The notes: a model not told the origin generated them from the sequence alone. 64,000 nucleotides of DNA from Hyphomicrobium sp. (GCA_002928515.1 PERI01000001.1:744001-808000), one strand, 5' to 3'. Counted from the stretch's first letter, positions 47,907 through 58,117 are shown. Made by a program: numbers and translations.

Positions 47907-47935
47907 GTTAACGTCGCGCCATGGGGTTCGGATCG
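47907..47935 (-). promoter_or_regulatory. Candidate autoregulated RpoE promoter
   Basis: On the minus strand CGATCC (47935-47930) and TTAAC (47911-47907) with an 18-base spacer lie 25 bases before the rpoE ATG. The -35 differs from TGATCC by one base. Confidence 0.45.
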
Positions 47936-47985
47936 CGAGAATTCGACTGGCTGAGGTTAAAAGCGCAGGTGGAACGGGGGCCGGG

Positions 47986-49812
47986 TTGAAACTTCAAGAA
48001 ATAGCCGTGTTGCTTGCGGCATTGGCCTTGGCTGGGCCTTTGGCGCGATGGCTGGGGATCGCGGCGGTTCTGGGCTACTTGATTGCAGGCGTCCTGCTCG
48101 GTCCGTTCGGGCTAGGCGTGATCTTCAGCGCCCATGATGCCAGTGAAATTTTGCACATCGCTGAATTCGGTGTGGTGTTGCTGCTGTTTCTGATCGGTTT
48201 AGAGCTGCGGCCTAAACGTCTCATGGCGATGCGGCAGGCGATATTCGGTCTAGGGGGCGCGCAGGTTGTTTTGACGTCGCTGGCGCTTGCGGCGGTGGCG
48301 ATCGGTTTTGGCTTCAACTGGCAACCGGCACTCTTTGCCGGTGCGGCGCTGGCGTTGTCGTCCACCGCTTTTGCGTTGCAGGTGTTGGAAGAAAACAACG
48401 AGCTTGGTACGCGCCATGGGCGGCTCGCGTTTGCTGTGCTGCTGTTTCAGGATTTGGCGGCTATTCCGCTGATCGCGTTGGCACCGTTCTTTGCGGTCGC
48501 GGCTGCAAATGCGGCTGCAAGCCTCGACGTCGTGGCCTTTGCCAAGGCGCTCGGTACCATCGCGGGCGTTGTGATCGTCGGGCGCTACACCCTCGACTAT
48601 ATGCTGCGGTTGGTTGCGCTCTCTCGTGTGAAGGAAGCGATGACGGCTGCTGCCTTGCTAACGGTTGTCGGTGTGACGCTGATTATGCAGCAAGTGGGAT
48701 TAAGTGCTTCTCTTGGCGCTTTCATCGCCGGTGCTCTGCTGGCGGAAAGCAGCTACCGGCATCAGCTTGAAGCTGACATTCAGCCGTTCGAAGGCTTGCT
48801 GTTGGGCATGTTCTTCACGGCTGTGGGCATGTCGCTCAATCTCAATTTGCTGTTGTTTCAGCCGGGGCTGATTTTCGGATTGGCGTTCGCGTTGATGGCG
48901 ATCAAGGCCATCATTCTTTTTGGATTAGGGCGCTGGCAGGGATTGGAATCGGGACCAGCCCGCCGCCTTGCATTGGCTTTGGCACAAGGCGGAGAGTTTG
49001 CGTTCGTTTTGCTGTCAGTCGGCCAGGCCGCAGGCGTGCTTGGCAAAAGTCCCGCAGAAATTTTGGCGGTCGTCGTCACGTTGTCGATGGCGTTGACGCC
49101 GTTGTTGTTAGGTCTTGATGGTTGGTTGTTTCGTAAAGCGGCAACGCCCATGCGGGCCTTCGATACGCTTCCCGATAACGATGGGCACGTCGTGATTGCA
49201 GGCTTCGGGCGTTTTGGGCAGATCATTGCGCGTGTGTTACGTGCCAAAGGTATCCCATTCACCGCGCTCGATATCAGCGCGGAGCAGGTTGAGTTCGTCA
49301 AAAAATTCGGCAGTAAAGCCTTTTATGGCGATGCCAGTCGGCCTGAAATATTGGAGGCTGCACAAACCGATAAAGCGCGGGCATTCGTTTTAGCGATTGA
49401 TGATATCGAAGCGTCGATGCGTACCGTTGAGCATGTGAAGGCGCGTTATCCGCACGTGCCGATTTACGCGCGGGCTCGCAATAGAACACATGCGCACCGT
49501 CTGCTCGACATCGGCGTGACAGCGCTGCAACGCGAGACCTTTATGTCGTCGTTGGAATTGACGCGTCAGTTGCTCGGCGGGCTTGGATATTCCGACCGCG
49601 TTGCGCAGCGTGCCATTCAAACATTCAAATCGCACGACGAGCGTCGCTTGATCGAGGATTACAAACTCGCGTCTGACATCGAGAAATTGCAAGCGCGTGC
49701 GCGCAGTGATGCGCTGAACTTGGAAAAGCTGTTCAAGGAAGATGCGGAAGAAGAGGCCAAAGTTTCGGCCAACGAGACTAAGGTTCGCGACGTGGCACAG
49801 CGTGTTTCGTGA
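47986..49812 (+). CDS. Kef-type monovalent cation:proton antiporter
   Basis: A 608-residue CPA2-family protein. The N-terminal 380 residues contain about 12 membrane helices with LGYLIAGVLLGPFGLG, FLIGLELRPKRL and the conserved AVLLFQDLAAIPLIAL. A TrkA-N/RCK domain follows (HVVIAGFGRFGQIIARVLRAKG, about 400-520), then a charged coiled C-terminus. It probably exports potassium in exchange for protons, possibly under electrophile or oxidative stress as in KefB/KefC. The start is TTG 47986 after a GGGGG run. It is divergent from rpoE. Confidence 0.9.
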   Translation: MKLQEIAVLLAALALAGPLARWLGIAAVLGYLIAGVLLGPFGLGVIFSAHDASEILHIAEFGVVLLLFLIGLELRPKRLMAMRQAIFGLGGAQVVLTSLALAAVAIGFGFNWQPALFAGAALALSSTAFALQVLEENNELGTRHGRLAFAVLLFQDLAAIPLIALAPFFAVAAANAAASLDVVAFAKALGTIAGVVIVGRYTLDYMLRLVALSRVKEAMTAAALLTVVGVTLIMQQVGLSASLGAFIAGALLAESSYRHQLEADIQPFEGLLLGMFFTAVGMSLNLNLLLFQPGLIFGLAFALMAIKAIILFGLGRWQGLESGPARRLALALAQGGEFAFVLLSVGQAAGVLGKSPAEILAVVVTLSMALTPLLLGLDGWLFRKAATPMRAFDTLPDNDGHVVIAGFGRFGQIIARVLRAKGIPFTALDISAEQVEFVKKFGSKAFYGDASRPEILEAAQTDKARAFVLAIDDIEASMRTVEHVKARYPHVPIYARARNRTHAHRLLDIGVTALQRETFMSSLELTRQLLGGLGYSDRVAQRAIQTFKSHDERRLIEDYKLASDIEKLQARARSDALNLEKLFKEDAEEEAKVSANETKVRDVAQRVS

Positions 49813-49952
49813 TAGCTGCATTGTGATAGTTTTTTTTCGCTTCCATTGATGAGCGCCACAGTCCTCAGATGACAAATTCTCCATAAACAGGTCTGCCTCG
49901 ATGAGCCGCGCGTTCTGAGCCGTGTGGGTGGGACCAAACGAGGAGAATGAGT

Positions 49953-50426
49953 ATGAAGTCGCTACATTGGCTTGCAGCGTCGGCAGTGCTGTTGGCATCA
50001 ACGGTCACAGCGAGTGCTGCAAATATTGTGCAGGTGGCCAAGGGGGCCGGTCAGTTCGACACATTGATTGCCGCTGCGAAGGCTGCGGGTCTGGCACCAA
50101 CATTAAGCCGCGGTGGACCGTTCACGGTCTTTGCTCCGACCGACGCGGCGTTTGCCAAGTTGCCAGCCGGGACTGTTGCGAACTTGCTGAAGCCACGCAA
50201 CAAGCGGAAGCTTGCGGCCCTTTTGAAATATCATGTTGTTTCAGGTCGCGTGCGTGCCAAGGACATCAAGATGGGACGTTCGCATGTGCCAACGTTGAAT
50301 GGCAAAGCGTTGACGGTGCGCAAGCACGGTGGCGTTCGCGTTAACAACGCGCGAGTCGTGAAGGCCGATGTGAAGGCGTCTAACGGCGTTATTCACGTGA
50401 TCGACAAGGTTCTGATGCCGCACTAA
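49953..50426 (+). CDS. Exported fasciclin (FAS1) domain protein
   Basis: A 157-residue secreted protein with a signal peptide (about 1-21, ending ASAA) and one FAS1 domain: FDTLIAAAKAAGL, the H1 motif GGPFTVFAPTDAAFAKLP, LLKYHVVSGRV and VIHVIDKVLMP. FAS1 domains mediate adhesion or polysaccharide binding. ATG 49953 is preferred over 49947 because GAGGAG has normal spacing to it. Confidence 0.9.
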   Translation: MKSLHWLAASAVLLASTVTASAANIVQVAKGAGQFDTLIAAAKAAGLAPTLSRGGPFTVFAPTDAAFAKLPAGTVANLLKPRNKRKLAALLKYHVVSGRVRAKDIKMGRSHVPTLNGKALTVRKHGGVRVNNARVVKADVKASNGVIHVIDKVLMPH

Positions 50427-50454
50427 TTCGCACGAATATGCAGAAGAAATGGCT

Positions 50455-50486
50455 AAAACGGCGCTCTTATCAAAGGGCGCCGTTTT
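50455..50486 (+). terminator. Terminator after fasciclin gene
   Basis: AAAACGGCGC (50455-50464) pairs with GCGCCGTTTT (50477-50486), 29 bases after the stop. The stem ends in its own T-run. Confidence 0.8.
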
Positions 50487-50597
50487 GGCGCGTGAATTGG
50501 CCGTTAGCGGCCATAGACGGGGCGGCCTTGCCCCGGTAAATGTCCCGGATCATTTTGCACCATGGGCCTTGATGCCCTGAACGGGACTTCCGATCAC

Positions 50598-52610
50598 ATG
50601 AGCACAGCGCAGAACCCACCGGCGGCGACCGCCACGGCGAGCCTCCAGGATATGGCGACGGCAATCCGTGCGCTGTCGATGGATGGCGTGCAAGCGGCCA
50701 ATTCGGGTCATCCGGGTATGCCGATGGGTATGGCCGATGTGGCGACAGTGTTGTTTCGCGATGCGCTGAAATTCGATGCCAACGATCCCGCTTGGCCGAA
50801 CCGTGACCGCTTCGTGTTGTCGGCGGGTCATGGCTCGATGCTGCTGTACGCGCTGCTGCATCTGACGGGCTATGCAGGCATGACGATGGATGAGTTGCGC
50901 AACTTCCGGCAGCTCGGTTCGAAGACGGCAGGACATCCCGAGTATGGTCATGCGCCCGGCATCGAGACGACGACGGGGCCATTGGGCCAGGGGATAGCCA
51001 ATGCTGTTGGCATGGCGTTGTCAGAGCGTTTGCTGTCCGCGCGCGTCGGCAGCGATTTGATCGACTACCATACCTACGTGATTGCAGGTGATGGATGCCT
51101 AATGGAAGGCATCAGTCACGAAGCGATTTCACTGGCTGGACATTTGAAGCTCGGCAAGTTGATCGTGTTCTGGGACGACAACTCGATTTCCATCGACGGC
51201 GCAACAAGCCTTTCGGTCTCTGACAATCAGTTGCAACGCTTTGCGGCGTCGGGCTGGAACACGATTGCGGTCGATGGCCACGATACGGCTGCCATTGCTG
51301 CGGCAATCCAAAAAGCGAAAGCCGATTCATCAAAGCCATGGCTGATCGCGTGTAAAACTATTATTGGATACGGCGCACCGACCAAAGCTGGCACGGCAGC
51401 GACCCATGGTTCGCCGCTTGGCGCCGATGAAATCAAAGGTGCGCGCGAAAAACTTGGCTGGCCTTATCCGCCTTTCGAAGTGCCGGAAACTATTCTTCAG
51501 GCTTGGCGTTTGGTGGGCTCGCGGGGTGGCGCTCTCAACACCGCATGGAAAGCGCAGTTTGCGAAAGCCGATGCTGCGACGCGCGCGCTCATTGTCGGTC
51601 GCGATGTGACGTCGATTGCGGCGACGGCTGTGCGCGATGCCAAAAGTGCGTTTGCTGCCGATACCGCCAAGCGTGCCACCCGCGTGTGGTCGCAGATGAC
51701 TCTGGAAAAGTTGGTGCCGGCATTGCCTGAGTTGTTAGGTGGGTCTGCCGATCTCACGCCGTCGAATGGCACGCGCACCAAACATCATACGTCGATTGCG
51801 CCTGCGAATTTCACTGCTAACTATCTGCACTATGGCGTGCGCGAACATGCCATGGCCGCTGCTATGAACGGGATTGCGCTTGCTGGCTCATTCATTCCGT
51901 ATGGCGCGACGTTTTTAGTGTTCACCGATTATTGTCGTCCGTCGATCCGCCTGTCGGCACTGATGGGACAGCGCGTGATCTACGTGATGACGCACGACTC
52001 GATCGGTGTCGGTGAAGACGGGCCGACGCATCAGCCTGTGGAGCATCTGGCAGCGTTACGCGCTATCCCCAATCTCAATGTGTTTCGTCCGGCGGATGGC
52101 ATGGAGACCGCAGAGTGTTGGGAGCTGGCTTTGGCTGCAACAGATCGGCCGTCCATTTTGGCGTTGTCGCGCGATGCGGTTGCCAGAATTCGCGATGACA
52201 GCCCGGAAAATCTCTCAGCCCATGGCGCGTATGTGTTGCGCGCGACGGACAAGCCGCGCGATGTCACCTTGCTTGCGACCGGCACGGAAGTCGGCATTGC
52301 GGTGGACGCCGCTGATATTCTGGCGAAGGACGGAATTCACGCGGCTGTGGTGTCGATGCCGTCGTTCGAATTGTTCGCGGCTCTCAGCCAAGACGAGCAA
52401 TTGAAAGTTTTGGGTGATGCGCCACGTGTTGCCGTCGAAGCCGGGGTTGCGCAGTGCTGGCATCAGTGGTTGCGCAAGAAAGACCGGTTCGTCGGGATGT
52501 CAGGATTTGGCGCATCCGCGCCTGCGAGCAAACTCTATGAACACTTCGGTATCACCGCAAAAGCCGTAGCCGATGCTGCGCGGGCTGCCATCAAAAGCGA
52601 AATTCCCTGA
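50598..52610 (+). CDS. tkt: Transketolase
   Basis: Transketolase moves two-carbon units in the pentose phosphate pathway or Calvin cycle, using thiamine diphosphate. The 670-residue protein has [54 protein letters not shown] (cofactor site), [17 protein letters not shown] and [17 protein letters not shown] 50598 gives the family length; the open frame begins at 50562. It is followed directly by pgk; no gap gene lies between. Confidence 0.96.
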   Translation: MSTAQNPPAATATASLQDMATAIRALSMDGVQAANSGHPGMPMGMADVATVLFRDALKFDANDPAWPNRDRFVLSAGHGSMLLYALLHLTGYAGMTMDELRNFRQLGSKTAGHPEYGHAPGIETTTGPLGQGIANAVGMALSERLLSARVGSDLIDYHTYVIAGDGCLMEGISHEAISLAGHLKLGKLIVFWDDNSISIDGATSLSVSDNQLQRFAASGWNTIAVDGHDTAAIAAAIQKAKADSSKPWLIACKTIIGYGAPTKAGTAATHGSPLGADEIKGAREKLGWPYPPFEVPETILQAWRLVGSRGGALNTAWKAQFAKADAATRALIVGRDVTSIAATAVRDAKSAFAADTAKRATRVWSQMTLEKLVPALPELLGGSADLTPSNGTRTKHHTSIAPANFTANYLHYGVREHAMAAAMNGIALAGSFIPYGATFLVFTDYCRPSIRLSALMGQRVIYVMTHDSIGVGEDGPTHQPVEHLAALRAIPNLNVFRPADGMETAECWELALAATDRPSILALSRDAVARIRDDSPENLSAHGAYVLRATDKPRDVTLLATGTEVGIAVDAADILAKDGIHAAVVSMPSFELFAALSQDEQLKVLGDAPRVAVEAGVAQCWHQWLRKKDRFVGMSGFGASAPASKLYEHFGITAKAVADAARAAIKSEIP

Positions 52611-52657
52611 GGCGTTGTGAAACGACCTTAGGTTAGCACTCGTAGTGGATTGAGCGA

Positions 52658-53863
52658 ATGAACCTCGACAAGTTGAAAACCACATCCGGCATCGATGTGA
52701 AGGGGAAACGCGTGCTGGTGCGTGCTGATTTGAATGTGCCGGTGAGCGATGGTCGCGTCAGTGATGCGACGCGTCTTGAGCGCGTGGTGCCGGGGCTTGT
52801 CGATCTTGCCAAGCGCGGCGCAAAGGTGATTGTCATTTCGCATTTTGGTCGGCCCAAGAATGGGCCCGATAGCGCGATGTCTTTGGCGCCGATTGCACAG
52901 ACGTTAGGTGAGCTTGCTGGGCAGCCTGTTGCATTCTCGAACGATTGCATCGGCGATGTGGCGTCTTTGACGGTCGCAACACTGCAAGACGGCGATATCG
53001 CCGTGCTGGAGAATTTGCGCTTTCACACGGGCGAAGAGAAAAACGATCCGGCTTTTGCCGAAAGCCTCGCTATGCTCGGCGATATCTATGTGGGTGACGC
53101 ATTCTCTTGTGCGCACCGCGCACATGCGTCCACCGAAGGCGTGACGCATCATCTGCCGTCCTACGCCGGTCCGCTGTTGATGGAAGAAATCAATGCGCTG
53201 CGCACCGCACTCGAAAAGCCGCAACGCCCGACGGCTGCGGTTGTCGGGGGCGCCAAAGTTTCAACGAAAATTCCAGTGCTGAATAATCTTGTCGCCAAGG
53301 TCGATCAATTGATCATCGGCGGTGGCATGGCGAATACGTTTTTGCAGGCGCTCGGTGTGGCAGTGGGCAAATCTTTGGCCGAGCCCGAGTTCCATGACAT
53401 TGCGCGTGAAATCATGGCTGAAGCCAAATTGCGCGGTTGCGAGATTGTTCTGCCTGTCGATGCCGTGATTGCGCGCGAATTCAAGGCTGGAGCTGCAAAC
53501 AGCGTGGTCGCGCTCGATGCCGTCCCCGATGATGCGATGATCCTCGATGTGGGCCCGGCGAGTGTGGCGGCGGTCGCAAAGGTTCTTGCGACGTGCAAAA
53601 CACTATTATGGAATGGACCGATGGGCGCGTTTGAAATCGCACCATTTGGCGAAGGGACGTTTGCGCTGGCACGTCAGGCCGCCGATCTGACGCGCGGTGG
53701 CAAGCTGGTGTCTGTCGCCGGCGGTGGGGATACGGTCGCGGCGCTCAATGCTGCGGGCGTGACGAGCGACTTCACGTATGTTTCGACAGCGGGCGGGGCG
53801 TTCCTCGAATGGCTCGAAGGCCGTGAGCTGCCGGGTATCGTCGCGCTGACGCGAGACGCCTAA
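52658..53863 (+). CDS. pgk: Phosphoglycerate kinase
   Basis: Pgk interconverts 1,3-bisphosphoglycerate and 3-phosphoglycerate with ADP/ATP. The 401-residue protein has RVLVRADLNVPVSDGRV, VISHFGRPK, LLENLRFHTGEEKN as VLENLRFHTGEEKN, AVVGGAKVSTKIPVLNNL, TLLWNGPMGAFE and the Gly-rich SVAGGGDTVAALN. It lies 47 bases after tkt and 39 before ccdA. Confidence 0.97.
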   Translation: MNLDKLKTTSGIDVKGKRVLVRADLNVPVSDGRVSDATRLERVVPGLVDLAKRGAKVIVISHFGRPKNGPDSAMSLAPIAQTLGELAGQPVAFSNDCIGDVASLTVATLQDGDIAVLENLRFHTGEEKNDPAFAESLAMLGDIYVGDAFSCAHRAHASTEGVTHHLPSYAGPLLMEEINALRTALEKPQRPTAAVVGGAKVSTKIPVLNNLVAKVDQLIIGGGMANTFLQALGVAVGKSLAEPEFHDIAREIMAEAKLRGCEIVLPVDAVIAREFKAGAANSVVALDAVPDDAMILDVGPASVAAVAKVLATCKTLLWNGPMGAFEIAPFGEGTFALARQAADLTRGGKLVSVAGGGDTVAALNAAGVTSDFTYVSTAGGAFLEWLEGRELPGIVALTRDA

Positions 53864-53902
53864 TGCAACAGGCGAGACTGGAATTGGAGTGCTGAAAGTT
53901 TC

Positions 53903-54700
53903 ATGTTTGCCGATGCGCATATTTACTTCGGTGTCGCGCTCGCGGGATTGGCGAGCTTTTTATCGCCATGCGTGTTGCCGCTCGTGCCTCCCTATCTTGG
54001 TTACATTGGCGGGACCACACTCGATCAATTGACGGGCGAGGACGGCATTGATCGCCAGGTCTGGCGTCGCGTGGTGCTGGCGGCCATCGTATTCGTTCTG
54101 GGTTTTACGACTGTATTCGTGGCGCTGGGTGCAGGGGCGAGCAGTATCGGTCAGGTTTTGTTGTCGTATCGACAGCCGCTTGGCACACTCGCTGGTGTGA
54201 TTATCATTCTTTTCGGACTGCACTTCCTTGGTCTTTTGCGTATTCCGTTTCTTTACAAAGAGGCCCGCTTTGAAGCGGGCAGCGATGGCGCAAGCCTACT
54301 CGGTGCTTACGTCATGGGTCTTGCGTTCGCGTTCGGGTGGACACCGTGCATCGGACCCGTTCTGGCAACCGTCTTGGCGCTCGCGGCCAACGAAGACAGC
54401 ATGGGTGCAGGTATTCGACTGCTGTTCGTTTATTCGCTTGGACTTGGTATTCCATTTATTTTAGCGGCTGTCGCGATCCGTCCGTTTCTCGGCTTCATGA
54501 AGCGTTTTAAGAGCCACTTTGCGACGCTGGAAAAGGTGATGGGGCTGTTGTTGGTTCTCACGGGGTTGCTATTTTTGTTCGGTGCGCAGAATGCGCTCGG
54601 CCAATGGATGTTGGAGAATTTCCCTATTCTGGCGCAGATCGAAGCCATGGTGACGCCGGAAGGCTTCGGGAGTGAAATCATGAAGCAAGGCGCGCCATAG
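53903..54700 (+). CDS. ccdA: Cytochrome c biogenesis protein CcdA
   Basis: CcdA moves reducing power from cytoplasmic thioredoxin across the inner membrane to keep apocytochrome c Cys residues reduced. The 265-residue protein has about six helices, with the two redox Cys in FLSPCVLPLVPPYLGY (helix 1) and FGWTPCIGPVLATV (helix 4). This fits the c-type cytochrome gene at the start of the window. It may be in one transcript with pgk. Confidence 0.93.
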   Translation: MFADAHIYFGVALAGLASFLSPCVLPLVPPYLGYIGGTTLDQLTGEDGIDRQVWRRVVLAAIVFVLGFTTVFVALGAGASSIGQVLLSYRQPLGTLAGVIIILFGLHFLGLLRIPFLYKEARFEAGSDGASLLGAYVMGLAFAFGWTPCIGPVLATVLALAANEDSMGAGIRLLFVYSLGLGIPFILAAVAIRPFLGFMKRFKSHFATLEKVMGLLLVLTGLLFLFGAQNALGQWMLENFPILAQIEAMVTPEGFGSEIMKQGAP

Positions 54701-54735
54701 CTCTGCGCGGGTTTAGGGGCTAAGGTTTTTCAGCC

Positions 54736-55563
54736 ATGCCGCAGACCCATGTTCCCATAGCTCTGACAATTGCCGGGTCCGACAGTTCGGGTGGAGCTGG
54801 TATTCAGGCCGATCTGAAAACCTTTTCAGCATTTGGTGTTTACGGCGCTAGCGTTATCACGGCATTGACGGCGCAGAATACGCGTGGCGTGAGTGGCGTG
54901 CATCAGGTGCCGGTCTCTTTCATCGCCGCGCAATTCGAAGCCGTGATGTCTGACCTTGCTGTGACCGCGATCAAGACCGGGATGCTGGGTGATGCGCCAA
55001 CGGTTCGAACCGTTGCTGCATGTCTCGCGTCGCGGCCGACCATTCCGGTGGTTGTCGATCCGGTGATGGTGGCAACCAGCGGCGACGTGCTGCTTGATCC
55101 TGATGCCATCATCGCGGTGCGCGAGTTTTTGATTCCGCGCGCGGCGCTGATTACACCCAATTTGCCGGAAGCCGCCAAGCTGCTCGATGCGTCTGTTGCT
55201 GCAACTGAGGATGCGATCATCGAACAGGCGCGTGCCTTGCAACGGCTCGGCTGCTCAGCCGTTCTGATCAAAGGCGGTCATGGTGAGGGGGGTGAGGCTG
55301 TCGATATTTTATTCTCAGAGGATGAGGTGCATCGGTTCGTGCGGGCGCGCATCGCCACGAAAAACAGTCATGGTACGGGCTGTACGTTATCAGCGGCGAT
55401 TGCTGCCGGTTTGGCGGAGGGTAAAAGTTTGCTGACCGCGGTGGAGGCAGCGAAGGAGTATGTCTGGCAGGCGCTGGTGTCTGGCGCCAGCCGAGACATC
55501 GGTACCGGGAATGGCCCTGTCGATCATCATTTTGGCTTGCGGAACCCGCGTCAGCGCGGCTAG
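54736..55563 (+). CDS. thiD: Hydroxymethylpyrimidine/phosphomethylpyrimidine kinase
   Basis: ThiD phosphorylates hydroxymethylpyrimidine twice for thiamine synthesis. The 275-residue ribokinase-fold protein has ALTIAGSDSSGGAGIQADLK, VYGASVITALTAQNT, VVVDPVMVATSGD, TPNLPEAAKLL, LIKGGHGEG and the catalytic NSHGTGCTLSAAI. The supply of thiamine diphosphate suits the nearby transketolase gene, although this is only proximity. Confidence 0.96.
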   Translation: MPQTHVPIALTIAGSDSSGGAGIQADLKTFSAFGVYGASVITALTAQNTRGVSGVHQVPVSFIAAQFEAVMSDLAVTAIKTGMLGDAPTVRTVAACLASRPTIPVVVDPVMVATSGDVLLDPDAIIAVREFLIPRAALITPNLPEAAKLLDASVAATEDAIIEQARALQRLGCSAVLIKGGHGEGGEAVDILFSEDEVHRFVRARIATKNSHGTGCTLSAAIAAGLAEGKSLLTAVEAAKEYVWQALVSGASRDIGTGNGPVDHHFGLRNPRQRG

Positions 55564-55992
55564 CGCCCTTATTTGATGGCATTCCAGTGACACGTGTTGC
55601 TGTGCTGCACCTTGGTATTTTCATCGCATGGATGAATTTTCATCTTGGCTTGCGTTGCACACATTCGTTTGGCACGGTCCGTCGCGACGCGGGCTCCTGA
55701 GCACGTATGAAGCCAGGGTATCTGCACATGATCTCCGGGGGGAGAGCCAAGCTCGTTTCGCTCTTGCGACTGAGCCTGGCAGACCGGTCCGCTTCGGCGG
55801 GCCGGTTTTTTCGTTTCTGGATCATGCTGCGTGACGGCATGATCACACTGTTCAACGAATCGATTTGAAGAAGTCCGTAATTGACATCGCGACAATTGAG
55901 CACGCGTGTCATATCCCTGTAGTGTTGGGACAACTTGAAGATGTGAGCGGGTGGGCGCGTTACGCGTCTGCTTATGCGAGTTGGGGGCGGTG
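55564..55992. other. Intergenic region with possible small RNA
   Basis: About 430 bases between thiD and the FadL-type gene. It contains two consecutive stem-loops (55746-55780 and 55783-55806), the second with a T-run. No protein gene is supported. Confidence 0.4.
55783..55812 (+). terminator. Rho-independent terminator, possible sRNA end
   Basis: ACCGGTCCGC (55783-55792) pairs with GCGGGCCGGT (55797-55806), one G-T pair, loop TTCG, followed by TTTTT. It lies 220 bases after thiD, so it may end a separate small transcript. Confidence 0.75.
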
Positions 55993-57366
55993 ATGCGTAA
56001 CACTCATAATGAGAGCCAGACGGCTTTGGCTGGGATCGAGACGTCCAGGGTTTCGCGTTTGGGATTGTCGCTCGGTGTATCACTCGTCGCGTTGTGCGCG
56101 ACGACGACGATATCTTTGGCTGGCGGTTATGCCGTGCGCGAGCAGTCGGCCTCGCTGCTTGGATCAGCGTTCGCGGGCGCTGCGGCTGGCGTCGACCTCA
56201 GCTCGGCATACTGGAACCCGGCGGCGTTCGGGATTGCGAAGAGCGGCATTTCGGTCGAGAGCCATTATTCTGTGATCACGGCGAAGACTGAGTTGAGTAA
56301 TGGAGTTTCGGATTTCCAACCGCTCGATCCGAGACGTTTTGAAGATTCAACTGAAATCGATAAAGTCGGGGTTCTTGGTTCGACTTATGCAGCTTATCGC
56401 TTGAACGACAAAGTGGTGTTGGGTGTTTCGACAGGTGCGCCTTTTGGTTTAGCAACCGAACCCGATAATCAAGATTGGGCGGGCCGTTATCATGGCCGTG
56501 CCGCTGATATGATTACTCTGAATGTTTCACCGACGCTCGCATACGAAATAGCACCCGGTGTGCAAGTGGCAGCAGGTTTGCAGCTTCAGCACATGCGCTT
56601 GAAGCTTTGGACGGCAAATCCTGTTGATCTTGCACCAATGATTCCAGCGCCGCAGCTAAATTCATCGAACCTCAAGGTAAATATCTCCGATGATGTTGGC
56701 GTCGGATTTACAGCGGGTATTTTGCTACAGCCTACGGAATCGACGAGCATCGGTTTAGGATTTCGTTCGAAGATTGAACATGAATTGGAAGGAAAGTCTT
56801 ATTTTGCTGGTGATTTGACATCATCTAACGTCAAGGCTGATCTTGATACGCCAGAGATTGTGACACTCAGTATCGTGCAGGCGATAACGCATGACGTGCG
56901 CGCGCTTGGAACTATCGAATGGACCAATTGGAGCCGTCTCGGCGTTGTGGGTGTTTCTGGTTTGATCGCACCTCTTCCAGGCAACCCTGAAGTTCCAGCG
57001 GCAGTTGTTGGCCAATGGGACGATGGCTGGTTCTTCTCGGCCGGTCTTGAATACGATTATTCTCCACTGCTTACTTTGCGCGGTGGTGTGGCCTATGAGC
57101 GTTCGCCCATTCAAGAAGCTGAGCAGCGATTACTACCGCTACCTGATTCAGATCGCGTGTGGTTGTCAGCAGGTGCAACGTACAAATATTCAGAACACAC
57201 AACTTTTGACGTCGGATATTCGCATGTGTTCTTTGAAGATGCGAGTTTGGATCGAGGGCTCCTTGCCAATGACGACGTGCGCTTCACGGCTGACGTCGAA
57301 AACAGTGCCAACATCTTTTCGGTCGGCATGAAGTCGAAGCTCGATTGGTTGTTGAGCGGCGGTTAA
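55993..57366 (+). CDS. FadL/OmpP1-family outer-membrane porin
   Basis: A 457-residue outer-membrane protein expected to pass hydrophobic compounds such as fatty acids. The N-terminal signal is long (ending near TISLAG, about residue 44), followed by the family plug motif GYAVREQSASLLGSAFAGAA and SSAYWNPAAF. The rest alternates in beta strands, and APFGLATEPDNQDWAGRYHG is typical of FadL homologues. The start at 55993 has GGGGG upstream. The specific substrate is unknown. Confidence 0.9.
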   Translation: MRNTHNESQTALAGIETSRVSRLGLSLGVSLVALCATTTISLAGGYAVREQSASLLGSAFAGAAAGVDLSSAYWNPAAFGIAKSGISVESHYSVITAKTELSNGVSDFQPLDPRRFEDSTEIDKVGVLGSTYAAYRLNDKVVLGVSTGAPFGLATEPDNQDWAGRYHGRAADMITLNVSPTLAYEIAPGVQVAAGLQLQHMRLKLWTANPVDLAPMIPAPQLNSSNLKVNISDDVGVGFTAGILLQPTESTSIGLGFRSKIEHELEGKSYFAGDLTSSNVKADLDTPEIVTLSIVQAITHDVRALGTIEWTNWSRLGVVGVSGLIAPLPGNPEVPAAVVGQWDDGWFFSAGLEYDYSPLLTLRGGVAYERSPIQEAEQRLLPLPDSDRVWLSAGATYKYSEHTTFDVGYSHVFFEDASLDRGLLANDDVRFTADVENSANIFSVGMKSKLDWLLSGG

Positions 57367-57385
57367 GAAGGCAACGCCAGTTCAT

Positions 57386-57943
57386 TTAATCCGCGCGCAT
57401 TTCGTGCATGACGGTTTCCAGCATTGCTTCGAGGCGACCCGTTGCTGCGTCGATAGCGGATGCGGCTTGCAGCGCGCGCGTACTCTCAACCGCTTGCGTT
57501 AGGCTCAAGGCATACAGCCGGCTTGAAAGCCGCGCGATATCTTCACAGGCTTTCGGGTCTAAGGGATTGGCCTGCAAAGCCCAAGCGATCTGGTGAATAT
57601 CTTCTGCGGCTTTCATGATGGCTTGCGGCTGCACCGCGCCATCGGGATAGATGGCGTCCGCCATCACATGAGGGCGCTCCAGGAGTGCGGCGCGCGATTG
57701 GGCCAAGTGCGCTTTTAGAGTTTCGATGTCATGTTGCAGTTGGCCGAGCAATGCGGGTGGCTGGCGCAGCGAGGTTTGCAGTCGGCCGATGGCGTCTTCC
57801 AGTAAAGCGCCGTCGATGCGGCGTGCGCGGCGGCTATGTTCGGCGAGAAACCAACGCCCGCGTGCCGTTTCTACCAGCGCAGCTTCGATGGCTTGATAGT
57901 CGGTGTCGCCGTGCTCAGGCGCTGGCGTCGATAGTCGCTGCAT
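57386..57943 (-). CDS. Conserved helical protein of unknown function
   Basis: A 185-residue, mostly alpha-helical cytoplasmic protein. The N-terminus YQAIEAALVETARGRWFLAE is followed by an Arg-rich stretch, long helices and the acidic end HEMRAD. It looks like a conserved alphaproteobacterial family, but no name or function can be given. It is divergent from the MFS gene. Confidence 0.65.
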   Translation of the reverse strand: MQRLSTPAPEHGDTDYQAIEAALVETARGRWFLAEHSRRARRIDGALLEDAIGRLQTSLRQPPALLGQLQHDIETLKAHLAQSRAALLERPHVMADAIYPDGAVQPQAIMKAAEDIHQIAWALQANPLDPKACEDIARLSSRLYALSLTQAVESTRALQAASAIDAATGRLEAMLETVMHEMRAD

Positions 57944-58117
57944 GGCCGTCCAAATTTATCCACAGGTGTCCTAGGCATACGTGATTCGTTGACTGTCCCG
58001 ATGCGGGCATCGTCGTCGTTTCATGCAGTTGATGCGCGTGAGAGTCTTTCGTGCCACGGCTTGGTGTGCGAGATATTCGGCCGCGCAATCAAAGCCGCGC
58101 TGAGGACCTCAACAATC

